A stretch of 64,000 bases of DNA from Propionibacteriaceae bacterium (GCA_031262485.1 JAISHO010000018.1:17307-81306); one strand, 5' to 3'; shown: positions 39,077-48,837, counted from the stretch's first letter. The notes: generated from the letters alone by a model not told the origin. Numbers and translations: made by a program.

Positions 39077-42000
39077 GTTCTCCTCGCCGGCGGGGCAGGA
39101 TCGAGGCTCGGCTGGATCCGCTCAGGGACGGCCGGCCGACCCGGGGGCTCCGTCCAAGATCGCCGCCGTCTTCGACCTCACACCGATGCAGGCCGGGATG
39201 CTCTACGACCTCGTCACGACGCCGCGAAAGGGGATGTACCAGCTCAACCAGGTGGTGCGTCTCACAGGCGCCATCGACGAGGATCTCATCGAGCGGTCTT
39301 TTCAGCGTCTCGTCGACCGCCACGAGGCCGCTCGAACCGTCATCGTGCATCAGGGTCTGCCCGCGCCGAAGCAGGTCGTCATGGTCAAGCGGCGGGCCGC
39401 CTTCTCCGTGACCGATCTGAGAGCGTCGACCGGGCAGGGGAGCGACGAGGTCTTCCGGGCGCTCTGCGCCGAAGAGATCGATCGTCCCTTCAACCTCGAA
39501 CGGGACAGCCTCCTGCGTCTGCGCCTCGTCCGTCTGGGCGACGACGAGGCCGCCCTCATCTGGACGGCCCACCACCTCGTCATCGACGGCTGGTCCTTCG
39601 GCAAACTCCTCACCGACTATGGCCTCATCTACCGCGCTCTGGCTGAGGGCGGGGAGGAGCTGCCGGAGCCTCCGTCTGTGACGATGCGCGACTACGTCTC
39701 GTGGCTCAAGAGCCAGGGGACCACGACGAGCCATGACTATTGGGCCGATCTCCTCGACGGGACGATGGAGCCGCCCGCGCTCCTGCCCGCCTGCGCTCCG
39801 GGCGGCCCCGGGAAGATCCGCCGGCGGGTCGATCCCGCCGTGTGGGGGAGGGCCACCGCGCAAGCGACTCGGATCGGTGCGACGGCCGCCGCCTTGATCG
39901 AGACGGCCTGGGCGTTGACGCTCGCCCGCCACACCGGTGGCGACGACATCGTCATCGGCCACATCGTCTCCGGGCGGGAATCGGGCCTGCCGGGGATCGA
40001 GACGATGATCGGATCCTTGACGAACACCGTCCCGCTGAGGGTGACGCTCGTCGACGGCGACACCGTGGCCGGGCTCGTCGCCCGAGTGTCGGCCCAGGCG
40101 ATCGCCTCGAGTCGGCATTCGTGGTATTCCCTGCCCGAGATCCTCCGCTTGAGCGGGTGCGGCAGCGCGCTCATGCCCTCGATGGTCGCGATCGAGAACC
40201 ATCTCACCGACTTCGATCAGTCCGCCGACGCTCTGCCCGGCCTCACCTCGCGCATCGAGGCGCCCACGAGCTTCCTCACCAACGACCTCACCCTCATGGT
40301 CGTGCCCGCCGCCGATGGGACGGAGACCATCGACCTCGACCTGCTCTACGATCCGTCGCTCTACTCGGGCGACGACGCTGCCCGTTGGCTCGACCGGCTC
40401 GTCGTCGCCCTCGCCGTCTTCGCCGACGACCCGGATCACCCCGTCGCCACCCTCGATCTCCTCGACGAGGCCGAACGCGAGACGATCCGCCGCCACTTCA
40501 ACGACACCGGTGTCGCGTGGAACGAGACGAGCACCGTCGTCGACCTCATCGAGGCGACGACGGCCGCCGATCCGACGGCGATCGCGCTCATCGCCGGCGG
40601 CGTCGCCTACACCCGAGGCGAGATCCTGGCCGCGGCCGAACAGGTCGCCGCCCGCCTCGCCGCCCACGGCGCCGGCCCCGGGGAGACGGTCGGCTTGGCG
40701 GCGGTGCGCGGCGTCGAACTCGTCGTCGGCTTGCTCGGGATCCTCTGTTCGGGGTCGGCCTACGTCCCCCTCGACCCGGCCTACCCTCGGGCCCGTCTCG
40801 ACGAGATCATCGCCGACTGTGCCCCGAAAGCCCTCGTCACCGCCGGCATGGAGGCCGACTGGGCGTGCCAGGACTGGGGAATTCCCCTCGTCGATCTGAC
40901 CGGCGCGACGCGTCGCGACGCCTCGGGTCAGGGGCTCCGCCTGGCGATCCTCGACGAGGAGAGCGCCGCCGACACCGGCGAGGCTCCCATCGACCAGGAC
41001 ACGGTGACCGCAGCGACCGCGCCGATCCGTCGGCCGGCTCCCGGGGACGCCGCCTACATCATCTTCACCTCGGGCTCGACCGGTCGGCCGAAAGGGGTCG
41101 TCGTCGAGCACCGCAACCTCGTCAATTACTGCTCGACCCCCCAGATCCGCGCTGCCCTCGGCGTCGACGATGTCGACGATGCGGGGGAGACCCGCCTCGT
41201 CTCGGTGACGAACTACTCCTTCGACATCTTCGGGACCGAATCGTGGGCGGCGCTCGCCCTCGGCGTGCCCGTCATCCTCGCCAGCGAACGGGAGATCGAA
41301 GATCCAGCCGCGTTCGCCCGTCTCGTCGCATCCCAGGAGGCGACCTGTCTGCAGACGACCCCCTCGATGATGACCCACCTGCTCTCTGGCTCCGATCAAA
41401 CCTGGCTCGGCCGGATGCGGACATTCATGATCGGCGGCGAAGCGATGCCCGAGGCTCTCGTGCGTCGCCTTCAGGAGTCGAGCTCAGCGCGCGTCACCAA
41501 CGTCTACGGGCCGACGGAGACGACCGTATGGTCGACCGGGCGTGAGATCACCGATCCTCAGCGGATCGACGTCGGGCGGCCTTTCAGCAACCAGCGGGTT
41601 CACATCCTCTCGGGGACGACCCAGCTCGGAATCGGCATGCCCGGCGAACTGTGCATCGCCGGAGCGGGGGTGAGCCGTGGCTACCTTCATTGCCCCGAGT
41701 TGACGGCCGAGCGTTTCATCGACGACCCGAATGGATTAGGCCGGCTCTACCGCACGGGCGACCGAGCCCGCTGGCTGCCCGACGGGACGATCGATGTCCT
41801 CGGCCGTTTCGACGACCAGGTCAAGATTCGCGGACGCCGCATCGAACTGGGCGAAATCGAAGCTGCCCTCCTCGCCTGCCCGGCGGTTCGTGAGGCGGTC
41901 GCCGTCGTCGACGGGCAAGGCGACGCCGCGCTGCTCGACGCCTACTGCGTCCTCGAGGAACCGATCGCTCCCGGCGATCTGCGCGCCCGCCTAGCCGACC

Positions 42001-45000
42001 TGCTCCCCGCGCCGGTCATCCCCTCGCGGATCATCCCCCTGCCAGCCATTCCGCTGACCCGCTCCGGGAAGATCGACCGCGTCGCGCTGGCCCGTCTCGG
42101 CCGCACCATGGCCGCTAGCGATCCCCTGGCCGATCCGGTCGCTCCGCCGTCGCCCTTGGAGGCGCTCGTCGCCGAGGTGTTCACCGAGGTGTTGGGGGTC
42201 GCTCCCGTCGCAGGAGACGACGATTTCTTCCTCCTCGGCGGCCATTCCCTCACCGCCATGCAGGCCGTCAACCGGCTCGAGGCGAGGACGGGCATCCGCC
42301 TCGATCTGCGCGTCTTCTTCAACGCCCCCACCCCGAGCGACATCGCCCGGGCCATCAGCGCCCGGATCGAAACCGCCGCGGCGGCAGCGACGGCGACCCC
42401 GGCCGGGGATCGGGAGGCGACGGAGCCTGTGGGATCGATCCCCTCCACCGGGGGAGCGGGCGATTATCCGATGAGCCCGGCCCAGCGGCGCCTGTTCACC
42501 ATCGAAGCCTTCGGCGGCGCTGGAACGGCGTATTCGATGCCGGCCGTCGTCGCCCTCGACCCGGCGGCCGACCCGGTCGAGATCGAGGGGCTCGTCAATC
42601 GGCTCATCCGCCGCCACGAGGCCCTGCGCACGTCGTTCCACGACCTCGACGGCCATCTCGTCCAACGCGTCCACCCCGATCGTCCGATCCGGGTGGAGCT
42701 CTACCGGCTGGCCGAGGGCGAGCCGGTCGAGGGAGCGATGGAGCGGTTCGTCCGTCCCTTCGACCTCGCCGCCGACCCTCTCGTGCGCCTCGGCGTCGCG
42801 AGGGGGCCCCAGGGCTCCTACCTCCTGCTCGACCTGCACCACATCATCACCGACGCCACCTCGACGGCCGTCATCGTCGCCGAATTCGACGCCTTGCGCC
42901 GGGGCGAGGACCTTGAGCCTGTCGCCGTCCAAGCCAAGGATTGGGCGGCCTGGCTGGCTGAGCGCGACGACACGGCCGACCGCGACTATTGGATCGACCG
43001 TTTCACCCCGGCGCCGGCGCCGCTCGATCTCGTGACCGACCGGCCGCGGCCGCCCGTCACCGATTTCGCCGGGGCGGTCGTGCGGATCCCCATCGACCGG
43101 GCGATCCGTGACGCCGTGGCCCGGTTGGCCCACGACCATGAGGCGACCGAGTTCATGGTGATCCTGGCCGCCCTCATGGTGGTGTTGTCGCGTCACGGCA
43201 GAAGCGAGGACGTCGTCGTCGGGGCGCCGACCGCCGGTCGGGTCGACGCCGCAGTCGCTCGCACCGTCGGCCTCTTCGTCGAGACGGTCGCTGTGCGTCA
43301 ATCGCTCGATTCGGCCCGCTCGTTCACCGATCTGCTCGAGCGGGTCCGCGGCGCTTGCCTCGACGCCTTCGCCCACCAACTGTTCCCCTTCGACAGTCTC
43401 GTCGAAGCGTTGCCGATCACCCGGGATCCGGCCCGCAACCCGCTCTTCGACGTCATGTTCTCCCTCCAAAACGCCGAGGCCGCCTCCGACCGGCTCGAGG
43501 GGATCAGCGAGGGCGCCCAGGAGTACGACCCCGGCATCGCCCGCTTCGATCTGACGATCGATCTCACCCCCCTCGCCGATGAGGGGTATCGCTGTGAGGT
43601 CATCTACCGGACCGTCCTGTTCGACGCCGACAGCGTCGAGCGGATCATCCGTCACCTCGTCGCCCTCGTCGAGGACGCCGCGCATGACCCAACGCGCCCG
43701 ATCGGCCAGTTGACGATGATCGACGACGGCGAGCGGGCCGCCCTCGCCCGATGGAACGAGACGGACGTTCCCTTCGACCGCGCCGAGACGTTGGCCGGGC
43801 TGCTCGAGAAGACGATCGCCCGCCTGCCTGATCACGTCGCTCTCGACGACGGTGTGGAACGGCTCACGTACGAGCAGTGGTGCCGGCGCGCCGCCCGCAT
43901 CGCCCGGGTGCTGGTCGGCGCGGGGATCAAGCCGGGGGAGCGGGTCGGCATCGCCGTGCCGCACAGCGCCGCGTGGTATGTCGCCTGGCTCGGCGTCGTC
44001 CTCACCGGAGGAGCCTGGATCCCTCTCGACCCGGCCCATCCGGCGGCCAGGAACCGTCTCATCATCGACGACGCCGACCCTCGCGTCATCCTCGTCGCCG
44101 GATCGGCCAACGGGGTGACCACGGCGCCAGCGCCACGATCTGCTTCCGCAGCGGGCTCAGGGGTGGACTCCTGGGCCGTCGAGGCCGGGGCACGTCCTCG
44201 CGTCATCGATCTTGGCTGCGACGAGATCGTCCAGGCCGAACCGTGGGATCAGCCTTGTCCGGCTCAAGCCGACGACATCGCCTACCTCATCTACACCTCT
44301 GGCACGACGGGGCGGCCCAAGGGAGTCATGCTCGGCCACAGCGGGCTCGTCAACCTCGCCACCGTTCTCGCATCGACCGGTGGCGCCGGTCCGCAGTCGG
44401 TCGTGCTCGGCTACGCCAACCCGGTCTTCGACGGGTCGGTCTGGAACTGGCTCCAAGCCTTCTCCTGTGGGGCGACTCTGCGGATCGTTCCCCCCGATCT
44501 CGTCACCGACGTGACATGGCTCAACGCCCTCATCTCCAGCGGCGAGATCACCCATGCCACCTTGCCGCCGACGATCGCCTGCCGGTTGGAGAAACCGCAT
44601 CTGGACTGGATCTGTGAGGCTGGCTCGGAGGCTGCGCCGCTGACCTTCGACGGAGCGTTCACCAATGGCTACGGCCCGACCGAGACGACGGTGTGTTCGA
44701 CCTTGTGGGACAAACCGGTCGGCGATCCGTTCCCCTCGCCGATCCCGATCGGGCGTCCCCGGGCCAACGCTCGGGTCCACATCGTCACCACTGATCTGGC
44801 GCTCGCCGGAATCGGTGTCCCTGGGGAGATCTGTGTCAGCGGGGCCGGTCTGGCCTTCGGTTATCTCGGCCAGGAGGATCTCACCGCCGAGCGTTTCGTG
44901 GACAACCCCTTCGGCTCAGGCCGGCTCTACCGCACCGGGGATCTGGGACGGTGGCGCGAAGACGGCCAGATCGAGTTCCTCGGCCGGGTCGACACCCAAG

Positions 45001-47030
45001 TCAAAATCCATGGGATGCGGATCGAGACGGCCGAGATCGAGGCGATCATCCGCCAGGTGGTGCGCGACGCCGTCGTCATCGCCCGGACGGTCGAGGGAGA
45101 CGAGATCCTCCACGCCTACTACGTCACCGACGACCCGGACCCCGGCGTCGAGGCGATGCTGGCCCATCTCGAGGATCACCTGCCCCGAGCCATGATCCCG
45201 GCCCGCTGGCTACGCCTCAACGCCATCCCGCTGACGACCTCGGGGAAAACCGATGTGGCCGCCTTGCCGCCGATCGCCGCGCCCCGCTCGCGCGCCACCG
45301 GCGAGCTCAGCGCCGCCGAGAAACGGGTGGCCGAGGCCTTCGCCGCCGGTTTGAACAGTGGCCCAGTCGGCGCCGACGACGACTTCTTCGCTCTGGGCGG
45401 CGATTCGATCTCGGCGATCCGCGTCGTCGCCGCCGCCCGTCGGGCCGGCTGGACGCTCGACGCCGCCACCCTCATGCGTCATCGCAGCCCGCGCGCTCTC
45501 GCCGCGCTGCTCGGCGACGCCCTCGTCTCCCCAAGAGCGACGGAAGACCCTGCCCTCTCGGGCGCTCCCGGCCCTGAGCCGGAATCGAGCGTCGAACCGG
45601 AGAAGCGATCCCGCCTGACGTTTGGCGGCGCACAACCGGGCGATGAGCCGACGGAGTTCCCGCCCACACCAGTGCAACGCCGTTTCCTCCAGGCGGGTTT
45701 GGCCGCCCCGCACCATCTCAATCAATCGGTCTTCTTGCGCTCGGCGCAGCGTTTCGACATCGCCCAGTTGGTGCGCGCCCTCGACGCGGTCGTCGCGCTC
45801 CACCCCGCGATCCGTATCGTCGTCGCCGAGGGGGGACTGCGTGTCCTACCGGTGGGGGAGGGTCCTCAGGTCGTCCTCGACGTCCACACCTGGGATGGCT
45901 TCGATCCCACTCGGATCGAAGCCATCGACGAGGTGGCTCAGACCTCGTTCGACCTGGCGCACGGCCCGCTTCTGACCGCCGTGCTCCACCGCTTGCCCGA
46001 GGCGGACCATCTCCTCCTCGTCGCCCACCATCTCGCCATCGACGCCGTCTCCTGGCCCATCCTCACCGGCGATCTGCTGCGCGCCTACGAGGGCCGCGCT
46101 CTGCTTCCGGCGACGATCTCGCCGGCCCAGTGGAACACGACCCTGGCCCAGCGCGCGGCGGCCGGGGAATTCGACGATCAAGCGACCTATTGGCGTGACA
46201 TCGTCGCGAAGGCGGTCTCGGCGCCGTCACCGTTCACGAGGGAAACCACCGCCGCAGCCTCACCCGGGGCATCGCCGGATCTCTCTTCGAGCGGAGAGCG
46301 GAACGAGCCATCGCACCGCCGGATCGACGCCGATCTGACCGATCGTCTCTTGACCGATCTTCCACGCCGGCTCGACGTCGAAGCGGTCGACATCGTCCAC
46401 GCCCTCGTCGCCGCCACCGTGGGCCGCCTCACCGGTGGCGATGCCGTCGCCTTCGAACTCGAGGGCCACGGGCGCGCGGGAGACGGCCTCGATCGCTCGA
46501 TCGGCTGGTTCACCGTCGCCTTCCCCTTCGTCGTCCCCCTCGCCGATTCGCCCGGCGACCTCGTCGCCGCCGCCCGCCGGGAACGCCTCCGTGTCCCCGA
46601 CGGCGGGCTGGCTTACGGCTATCTCGCCTCCGAGGAGCGATCCCGCCTTCAGGCCTGCCATCCCAGCCTGGGAGTCAACTACCTCGGTCGGATCGACAGC
46701 GGGCCGCCTGGATCGCCCGTCACCCTCTCGACACTGCCCGGCGGGTCGACGATGGATCGGCGCGACCACTTCGGGGCGCCGGTCACCCTCAATCTCAGCG
46801 TCTGCGCGGGCGTCCTCGAGATCGCAGTGGCGGCCGACCTGTCCGTGGTCGATCGCGCGGTCGTCGAAGGGTTCCTCGACGCGCTCCTCGAGACGGTCGA
46901 GATCTTCACCGGGGACGAGATCTCACGGCCCCGCCCCGCAGACCATGCGGATCACGCTGAGGATGGTGTTTTCCCTAGTGACAAGCTTGAACCAGGGGAG
47001 TGGGAGGAGATTTCCGCGCTTTTCGAGTGA
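39063..47030 (+). CDS. non-ribosomal peptide synthetase 3 (C-A-T-C-A-T-E)
   Basis: 2655 residues; GAGGAG at 39050-39055 lies 7 nt before ATG 39063. C1 opens with [10 protein letters not shown] (DCL-like) and has HHLVIDG from 170. A1 has FTSGSTGRPKG from 668 and the carrier is S1062. C2 has HHIITDA from 1259, with Ala for the usual final Gly. A2 has [11 protein letters not shown] from 1744 and carrier S2115 in LGGDSISA. The C-terminal domain is a classic epimerization domain: HHLAIDAVSW from 2322, EGHGRAG, SIGWFT and NYLGRI. No thioesterase, reductase or terminal C domain follows. Pocket residues by eye are D I T Q M G V V W K for A1 and D G W T C A G V C K for A2; the latter is close to the GrsA phenylalanine code, so a D-aromatic residue is a reasonable guess. 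Confidence 0.94.
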   Translation: MISSEFSSPAGQDRGSAGSAQGRPADPGAPSKIAAVFDLTPMQAGMLYDLVTTPRKGMYQLNQVVRLTGAIDEDLIERSFQRLVDRHEAARTVIVHQGLPAPKQVVMVKRRAAFSVTDLRASTGQGSDEVFRALCAEEIDRPFNLERDSLLRLRLVRLGDDEAALIWTAHHLVIDGWSFGKLLTDYGLIYRALAEGGEELPEPPSVTMRDYVSWLKSQGTTTSHDYWADLLDGTMEPPALLPACAPGGPGKIRRRVDPAVWGRATAQATRIGATAAALIETAWALTLARHTGGDDIVIGHIVSGRESGLPGIETMIGSLTNTVPLRVTLVDGDTVAGLVARVSAQAIASSRHSWYSLPEILRLSGCGSALMPSMVAIENHLTDFDQSADALPGLTSRIEAPTSFLTNDLTLMVVPAADGTETIDLDLLYDPSLYSGDDAARWLDRLVVALAVFADDPDHPVATLDLLDEAERETIRRHFNDTGVAWNETSTVVDLIEATTAADPTAIALIAGGVAYTRGEILAAAEQVAARLAAHGAGPGETVGLAAVRGVELVVGLLGILCSGSAYVPLDPAYPRARLDEIIADCAPKALVTAGMEADWACQDWGIPLVDLTGATRRDASGQGLRLAILDEESAADTGEAPIDQDTVTAATAPIRRPAPGDAAYIIFTSGSTGRPKGVVVEHRNLVNYCSTPQIRAALGVDDVDDAGETRLVSVTNYSFDIFGTESWAALALGVPVILASEREIEDPAAFARLVASQEATCLQTTPSMMTHLLSGSDQTWLGRMRTFMIGGEAMPEALVRRLQESSSARVTNVYGPTETTVWSTGREITDPQRIDVGRPFSNQRVHILSGTTQLGIGMPGELCIAGAGVSRGYLHCPELTAERFIDDPNGLGRLYRTGDRARWLPDGTIDVLGRFDDQVKIRGRRIELGEIEAALLACPAVREAVAVVDGQGDAALLDAYCVLEEPIAPGDLRARLADLLPAPVIPSRIIPLPAIPLTRSGKIDRVALARLGRTMAASDPLADPVAPPSPLEALVAEVFTEVLGVAPVAGDDDFFLLGGHSLTAMQAVNRLEARTGIRLDLRVFFNAPTPSDIARAISARIETAAAAATATPAGDREATEPVGSIPSTGGAGDYPMSPAQRRLFTIEAFGGAGTAYSMPAVVALDPAADPVEIEGLVNRLIRRHEALRTSFHDLDGHLVQRVHPDRPIRVELYRLAEGEPVEGAMERFVRPFDLAADPLVRLGVARGPQGSYLLLDLHHIITDATSTAVIVAEFDALRRGEDLEPVAVQAKDWAAWLAERDDTADRDYWIDRFTPAPAPLDLVTDRPRPPVTDFAGAVVRIPIDRAIRDAVARLAHDHEATEFMVILAALMVVLSRHGRSEDVVVGAPTAGRVDAAVARTVGLFVETVAVRQSLDSARSFTDLLERVRGACLDAFAHQLFPFDSLVEALPITRDPARNPLFDVMFSLQNAEAASDRLEGISEGAQEYDPGIARFDLTIDLTPLADEGYRCEVIYRTVLFDADSVERIIRHLVALVEDAAHDPTRPIGQLTMIDDGERAALARWNETDVPFDRAETLAGLLEKTIARLPDHVALDDGVERLTYEQWCRRAARIARVLVGAGIKPGERVGIAVPHSAAWYVAWLGVVLTGGAWIPLDPAHPAARNRLIIDDADPRVILVAGSANGVTTAPAPRSASAAGSGVDSWAVEAGARPRVIDLGCDEIVQAEPWDQPCPAQADDIAYLIYTSGTTGRPKGVMLGHSGLVNLATVLASTGGAGPQSVVLGYANPVFDGSVWNWLQAFSCGATLRIVPPDLVTDVTWLNALISSGEITHATLPPTIACRLEKPHLDWICEAGSEAAPLTFDGAFTNGYGPTETTVCSTLWDKPVGDPFPSPIPIGRPRANARVHIVTTDLALAGIGVPGEICVSGAGLAFGYLGQEDLTAERFVDNPFGSGRLYRTGDLGRWREDGQIEFLGRVDTQVKIHGMRIETAEIEAIIRQVVRDAVVIARTVEGDEILHAYYVTDDPDPGVEAMLAHLEDHLPRAMIPARWLRLNAIPLTTSGKTDVAALPPIAAPRSRATGELSAAEKRVAEAFAAGLNSGPVGADDDFFALGGDSISAIRVVAAARRAGWTLDAATLMRHRSPRALAALLGDALVSPRATEDPALSGAPGPEPESSVEPEKRSRLTFGGAQPGDEPTEFPPTPVQRRFLQAGLAAPHHLNQSVFLRSAQRFDIAQLVRALDAVVALHPAIRIVVAEGGLRVLPVGEGPQVVLDVHTWDGFDPTRIEAIDEVAQTSFDLAHGPLLTAVLHRLPEADHLLLVAHHLAIDAVSWPILTGDLLRAYEGRALLPATISPAQWNTTLAQRAAAGEFDDQATYWRDIVAKAVSAPSPFTRETTAAASPGASPDLSSSGERNEPSHRRIDADLTDRLLTDLPRRLDVEAVDIVHALVAATVGRLTGGDAVAFELEGHGRAGDGLDRSIGWFTVAFPFVVPLADSPGDLVAAARRERLRVPDGGLAYGYLASEERSRLQACHPSLGVNYLGRIDSGPPGSPVTLSTLPGGSTMDRRDHFGAPVTLNLSVCAGVLEIAVAADLSVVDRAVVEGFLDALLETVEIFTGDEISRPRPADHADHAEDGVFPSDKLEPGEWEEISALFE

Positions 47031-47061
47031 CACCAAGCCGGATTTGTATGGTAACAAGAAA

Positions 47062-47211
47062 ATGTGTCGCAAATTGAGGCGAAATATTCGTCGCGAGGAG
47101 GGTATTCCATCCCTTGGAACTTTGCCCTCGGGCGATAAACTTGAGAGCGCTCGCACCACGATTGTTCCTGTTGGAAAAGTCGTGGTGCTCGCTTGTAGGG
47201 AGTTGCGATGA
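47062..47211 (+). CDS. possible 49-residue leader ORF before the MATE gene
   Basis: ATG at 47062, MCRKLRRNIRREEG at the N-terminus and KVVVLACRELR at the end, 18 nt before the MATE start. It is basic, has two Cys and no clear ribosome-binding site. Its stop overlaps the ATG of a second mini-ORF (MRNEKTHHG, 47208-47237), which does have GGGAG upstream and overlaps the MATE start in another frame. The 47031-47229 gap is lower in GC than the genes. Either ORF may serve only for translational coupling; real expression is uncertain. Confidence 0.25.
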   Translation: MCRKLRRNIRREEGIPSLGTLPSGDKLESARTTIVPVGKVVVLACRELR

Positions 47212-47229
47212 GAAACGAAAAAACACACC

Positions 47230-48594
47230 ATGGCTAAGAATTTAAGTGTCGGCGAACCGACCAAACTCATCGTCTTGTTCACCCTGCCGTTGCTCGTCGG
47301 CAACCTTTTCCAACAGCTCTACCAGTTCACCGACGCCGTCGTCGTGGGCCGGGTGCTCGGGGTCGACGCGCTCGCCTCGGTCGGGGCCGCCGGCTCGCTC
47401 ATGTTCCTCCTCCTCGGTTTCACCTTCGGCTCGTCCAACGGCGTCGCCATTCCGATCGCCCGGGCTTTCGGCGCCGGCGATCTGTCGGCCATGCGCCGAG
47501 CGGTCGCGGCCGGCGTCGTCGTCTCGGCCGGGATCGCCCTCGCGATCATGATCATCGGCCTGATCTTCGCCAAGCCGCTGTTGGGTCTGCTCAACACCCC
47601 GGACGATCTCATCCCGAACGCCCACGCCTTCCTCGCCATCGCCTTCTGCGGCACCGCCGTCACCGTCGCCTACAACTTCCTCGCCGCCACGATACGCGCC
47701 CTCGGCGACTCACGGACCCCGCTCATCTTCCTCATCATCGCCTGCGTGCTCAACGCGGCGCTCGTCTACGTCTTCATCGCCGTTTTCGGCCTCGGCGTCG
47801 GGGGCGCCTCCGCCGCGACCGTGGTCGCCCAGATCGTCTCGGTCGCCCTGTGTCTCCTCCTCATCGCCAAGAAGATGCCCGATCTGCACCTGCACCGCGA
47901 TGATTTCCGCCTCTTGACCCGCTCCGACATCGGGGAATCGACGAGGATGGGCCTGGCCATGGGCTTCCAGCTCTCCGTCATCGCGATCGGGGCGGTCATC
48001 CTCCAGTACGCCATCAACGGGCTCGGCCAAGACGCGATGGCGGCCTTCACCGCCTCGATGCGGGTCGATCAGGTGGCCGTGGCGCCCTTGTCGTCCTTCG
48101 GCGTGGCGATCGCGACCTTCGTCGCTCAGAACCGCGGCGCGAGGCAGTGGCGGCGGATCCGCGTCGGGGTCTTCCGCATCAGCCTCGTCTCCTCGGGGGC
48201 GTCCATCCTCCTCGGCGTCGTCATTTGGACCTTCGGCACCGACCTCGTCCGTCTCTTCGTCGGCGACGGAGAAGAGGACGTCGTCGCCATGGGGCACCAG
48301 TACCTCGTCATCAACAGCGTCCTTTACATCATCCTCGCCATGCTCTTCCTGCTGCGCAACGCCGTCCAGGGGATGGGGCGCACCTCGGTGCCGACCATCG
48401 CCTCCGTCATGGAGTTGATTCTGCGAGCCGGCGCCGGGCTCTTCCTCGTCGTCCCGCTCGGCTTCCTCGGAGTCTGCGTCGCCGCGCCCTTGGCCTGGGT
48501 GGGAGCGCTCATTCCGGTCGGTTTGGCCTGGTTCGCCGAGCGGCGACAGCTCATCCGCCGAGAAGAATCCGTTTATGATCCTGTTCTGCGCTGA
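47230..48594 (+). CDS. MATE family efflux transporter
   Basis: 454 residues with about twelve hydrophobic segments in two homologous halves, the layout of multidrug and toxic compound extrusion transporters driven by Na+ or H+. Family segments include the early LVGNLFQQLYQFTDAVVVGRVLG and the second-half counterpart GLGQDAMAAFTASMRVDQVAV with FVAQNRGARQWRRIR. MATE proteins are common exporters in NRPS loci, and its place directly after NRPS3 suggests it exports the peptide or a prodrug form. There is no Shine-Dalgarno sequence at a normal distance from the ATG; the mini-ORF ending inside its start may couple translation. Confidence 0.92.
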   Translation: MAKNLSVGEPTKLIVLFTLPLLVGNLFQQLYQFTDAVVVGRVLGVDALASVGAAGSLMFLLLGFTFGSSNGVAIPIARAFGAGDLSAMRRAVAAGVVVSAGIALAIMIIGLIFAKPLLGLLNTPDDLIPNAHAFLAIAFCGTAVTVAYNFLAATIRALGDSRTPLIFLIIACVLNAALVYVFIAVFGLGVGGASAATVVAQIVSVALCLLLIAKKMPDLHLHRDDFRLLTRSDIGESTRMGLAMGFQLSVIAIGAVILQYAINGLGQDAMAAFTASMRVDQVAVAPLSSFGVAIATFVAQNRGARQWRRIRVGVFRISLVSSGASILLGVVIWTFGTDLVRLFVGDGEEDVVAMGHQYLVINSVLYIILAMLFLLRNAVQGMGRTSVPTIASVMELILRAGAGLFLVVPLGFLGVCVAAPLAWVGALIPVGLAWFAERRQLIRREESVYDPVLR

Positions 48595-48675
48595 GGGGAC
48601 GTCCCCCTCGACAGGCCGTCGCGCCCCCGCCCCATCGCTCCCGGACTTGCTCTGACAAGGTATTCTATAGCTGTT

Positions 48676-48750
48676 GTGAAGGCTGTCTCCACCGCGGTGA
48701 GGTGTTCTGAGGATTTCCTCGGAAGAGACGCTAAGGTGATGGTGTGTTGA
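48676..48750 (+). CDS. candidate leader peptide (uORF) of the MMPL gene
   Basis: A 24-codon ORF from GTG 48676, with TATTCT 9 nt upstream, so possibly leaderless. It reads MKAVSTAVRCSEDFLG and ends DAKVMVC. Its final codons GTG-ATG-GTG-TGT-TGA correspond to GTG-TTG-GTG-TGT-TGA in the NRPS2 uORF. Both leaders also share GTCTCCA and GGTGNGANGTGTT blocks in the same order; in the MMPL copy a hairpin-forming GAGGATTTCCTC lies inside the ORF. Two Cys codons, one terminal. Its role as a regulatory leader is inferred. Confidence 0.4.
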   Translation: MKAVSTAVRCSEDFLGRDAKVMVC

Positions 48751-48812
48751 AGAGAGTAGTGGTGTTTGGTTTCTCTCGTCTTCGCCCTGATCGGGGGAAA
48801 ACTTTCGCCGAG

Positions 48813-48837
48813 GGCCTGACGCTTCACGAGTCAGGCC
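48813..48837 (+). promoter_or_regulatory. hairpin directly before the MMPL start
   Basis: GGCCTGAC (48813-48820) and GTCAGGCC (48830-48837) form a perfect 8 bp stem with a 9 nt loop, ending 6 nt before the ATG at 48844. No Shine-Dalgarno sequence is visible, so the stem probably matters for control of translation or transcription. Confidence 0.45.

Noticed and set aside
38823..41399. 858-codon open frame opposite NRPS2/NRPS3
   Set aside because: Antisense shadow crossing two genes, with low-complexity composition. The sense frames carry full NRPS motifs.
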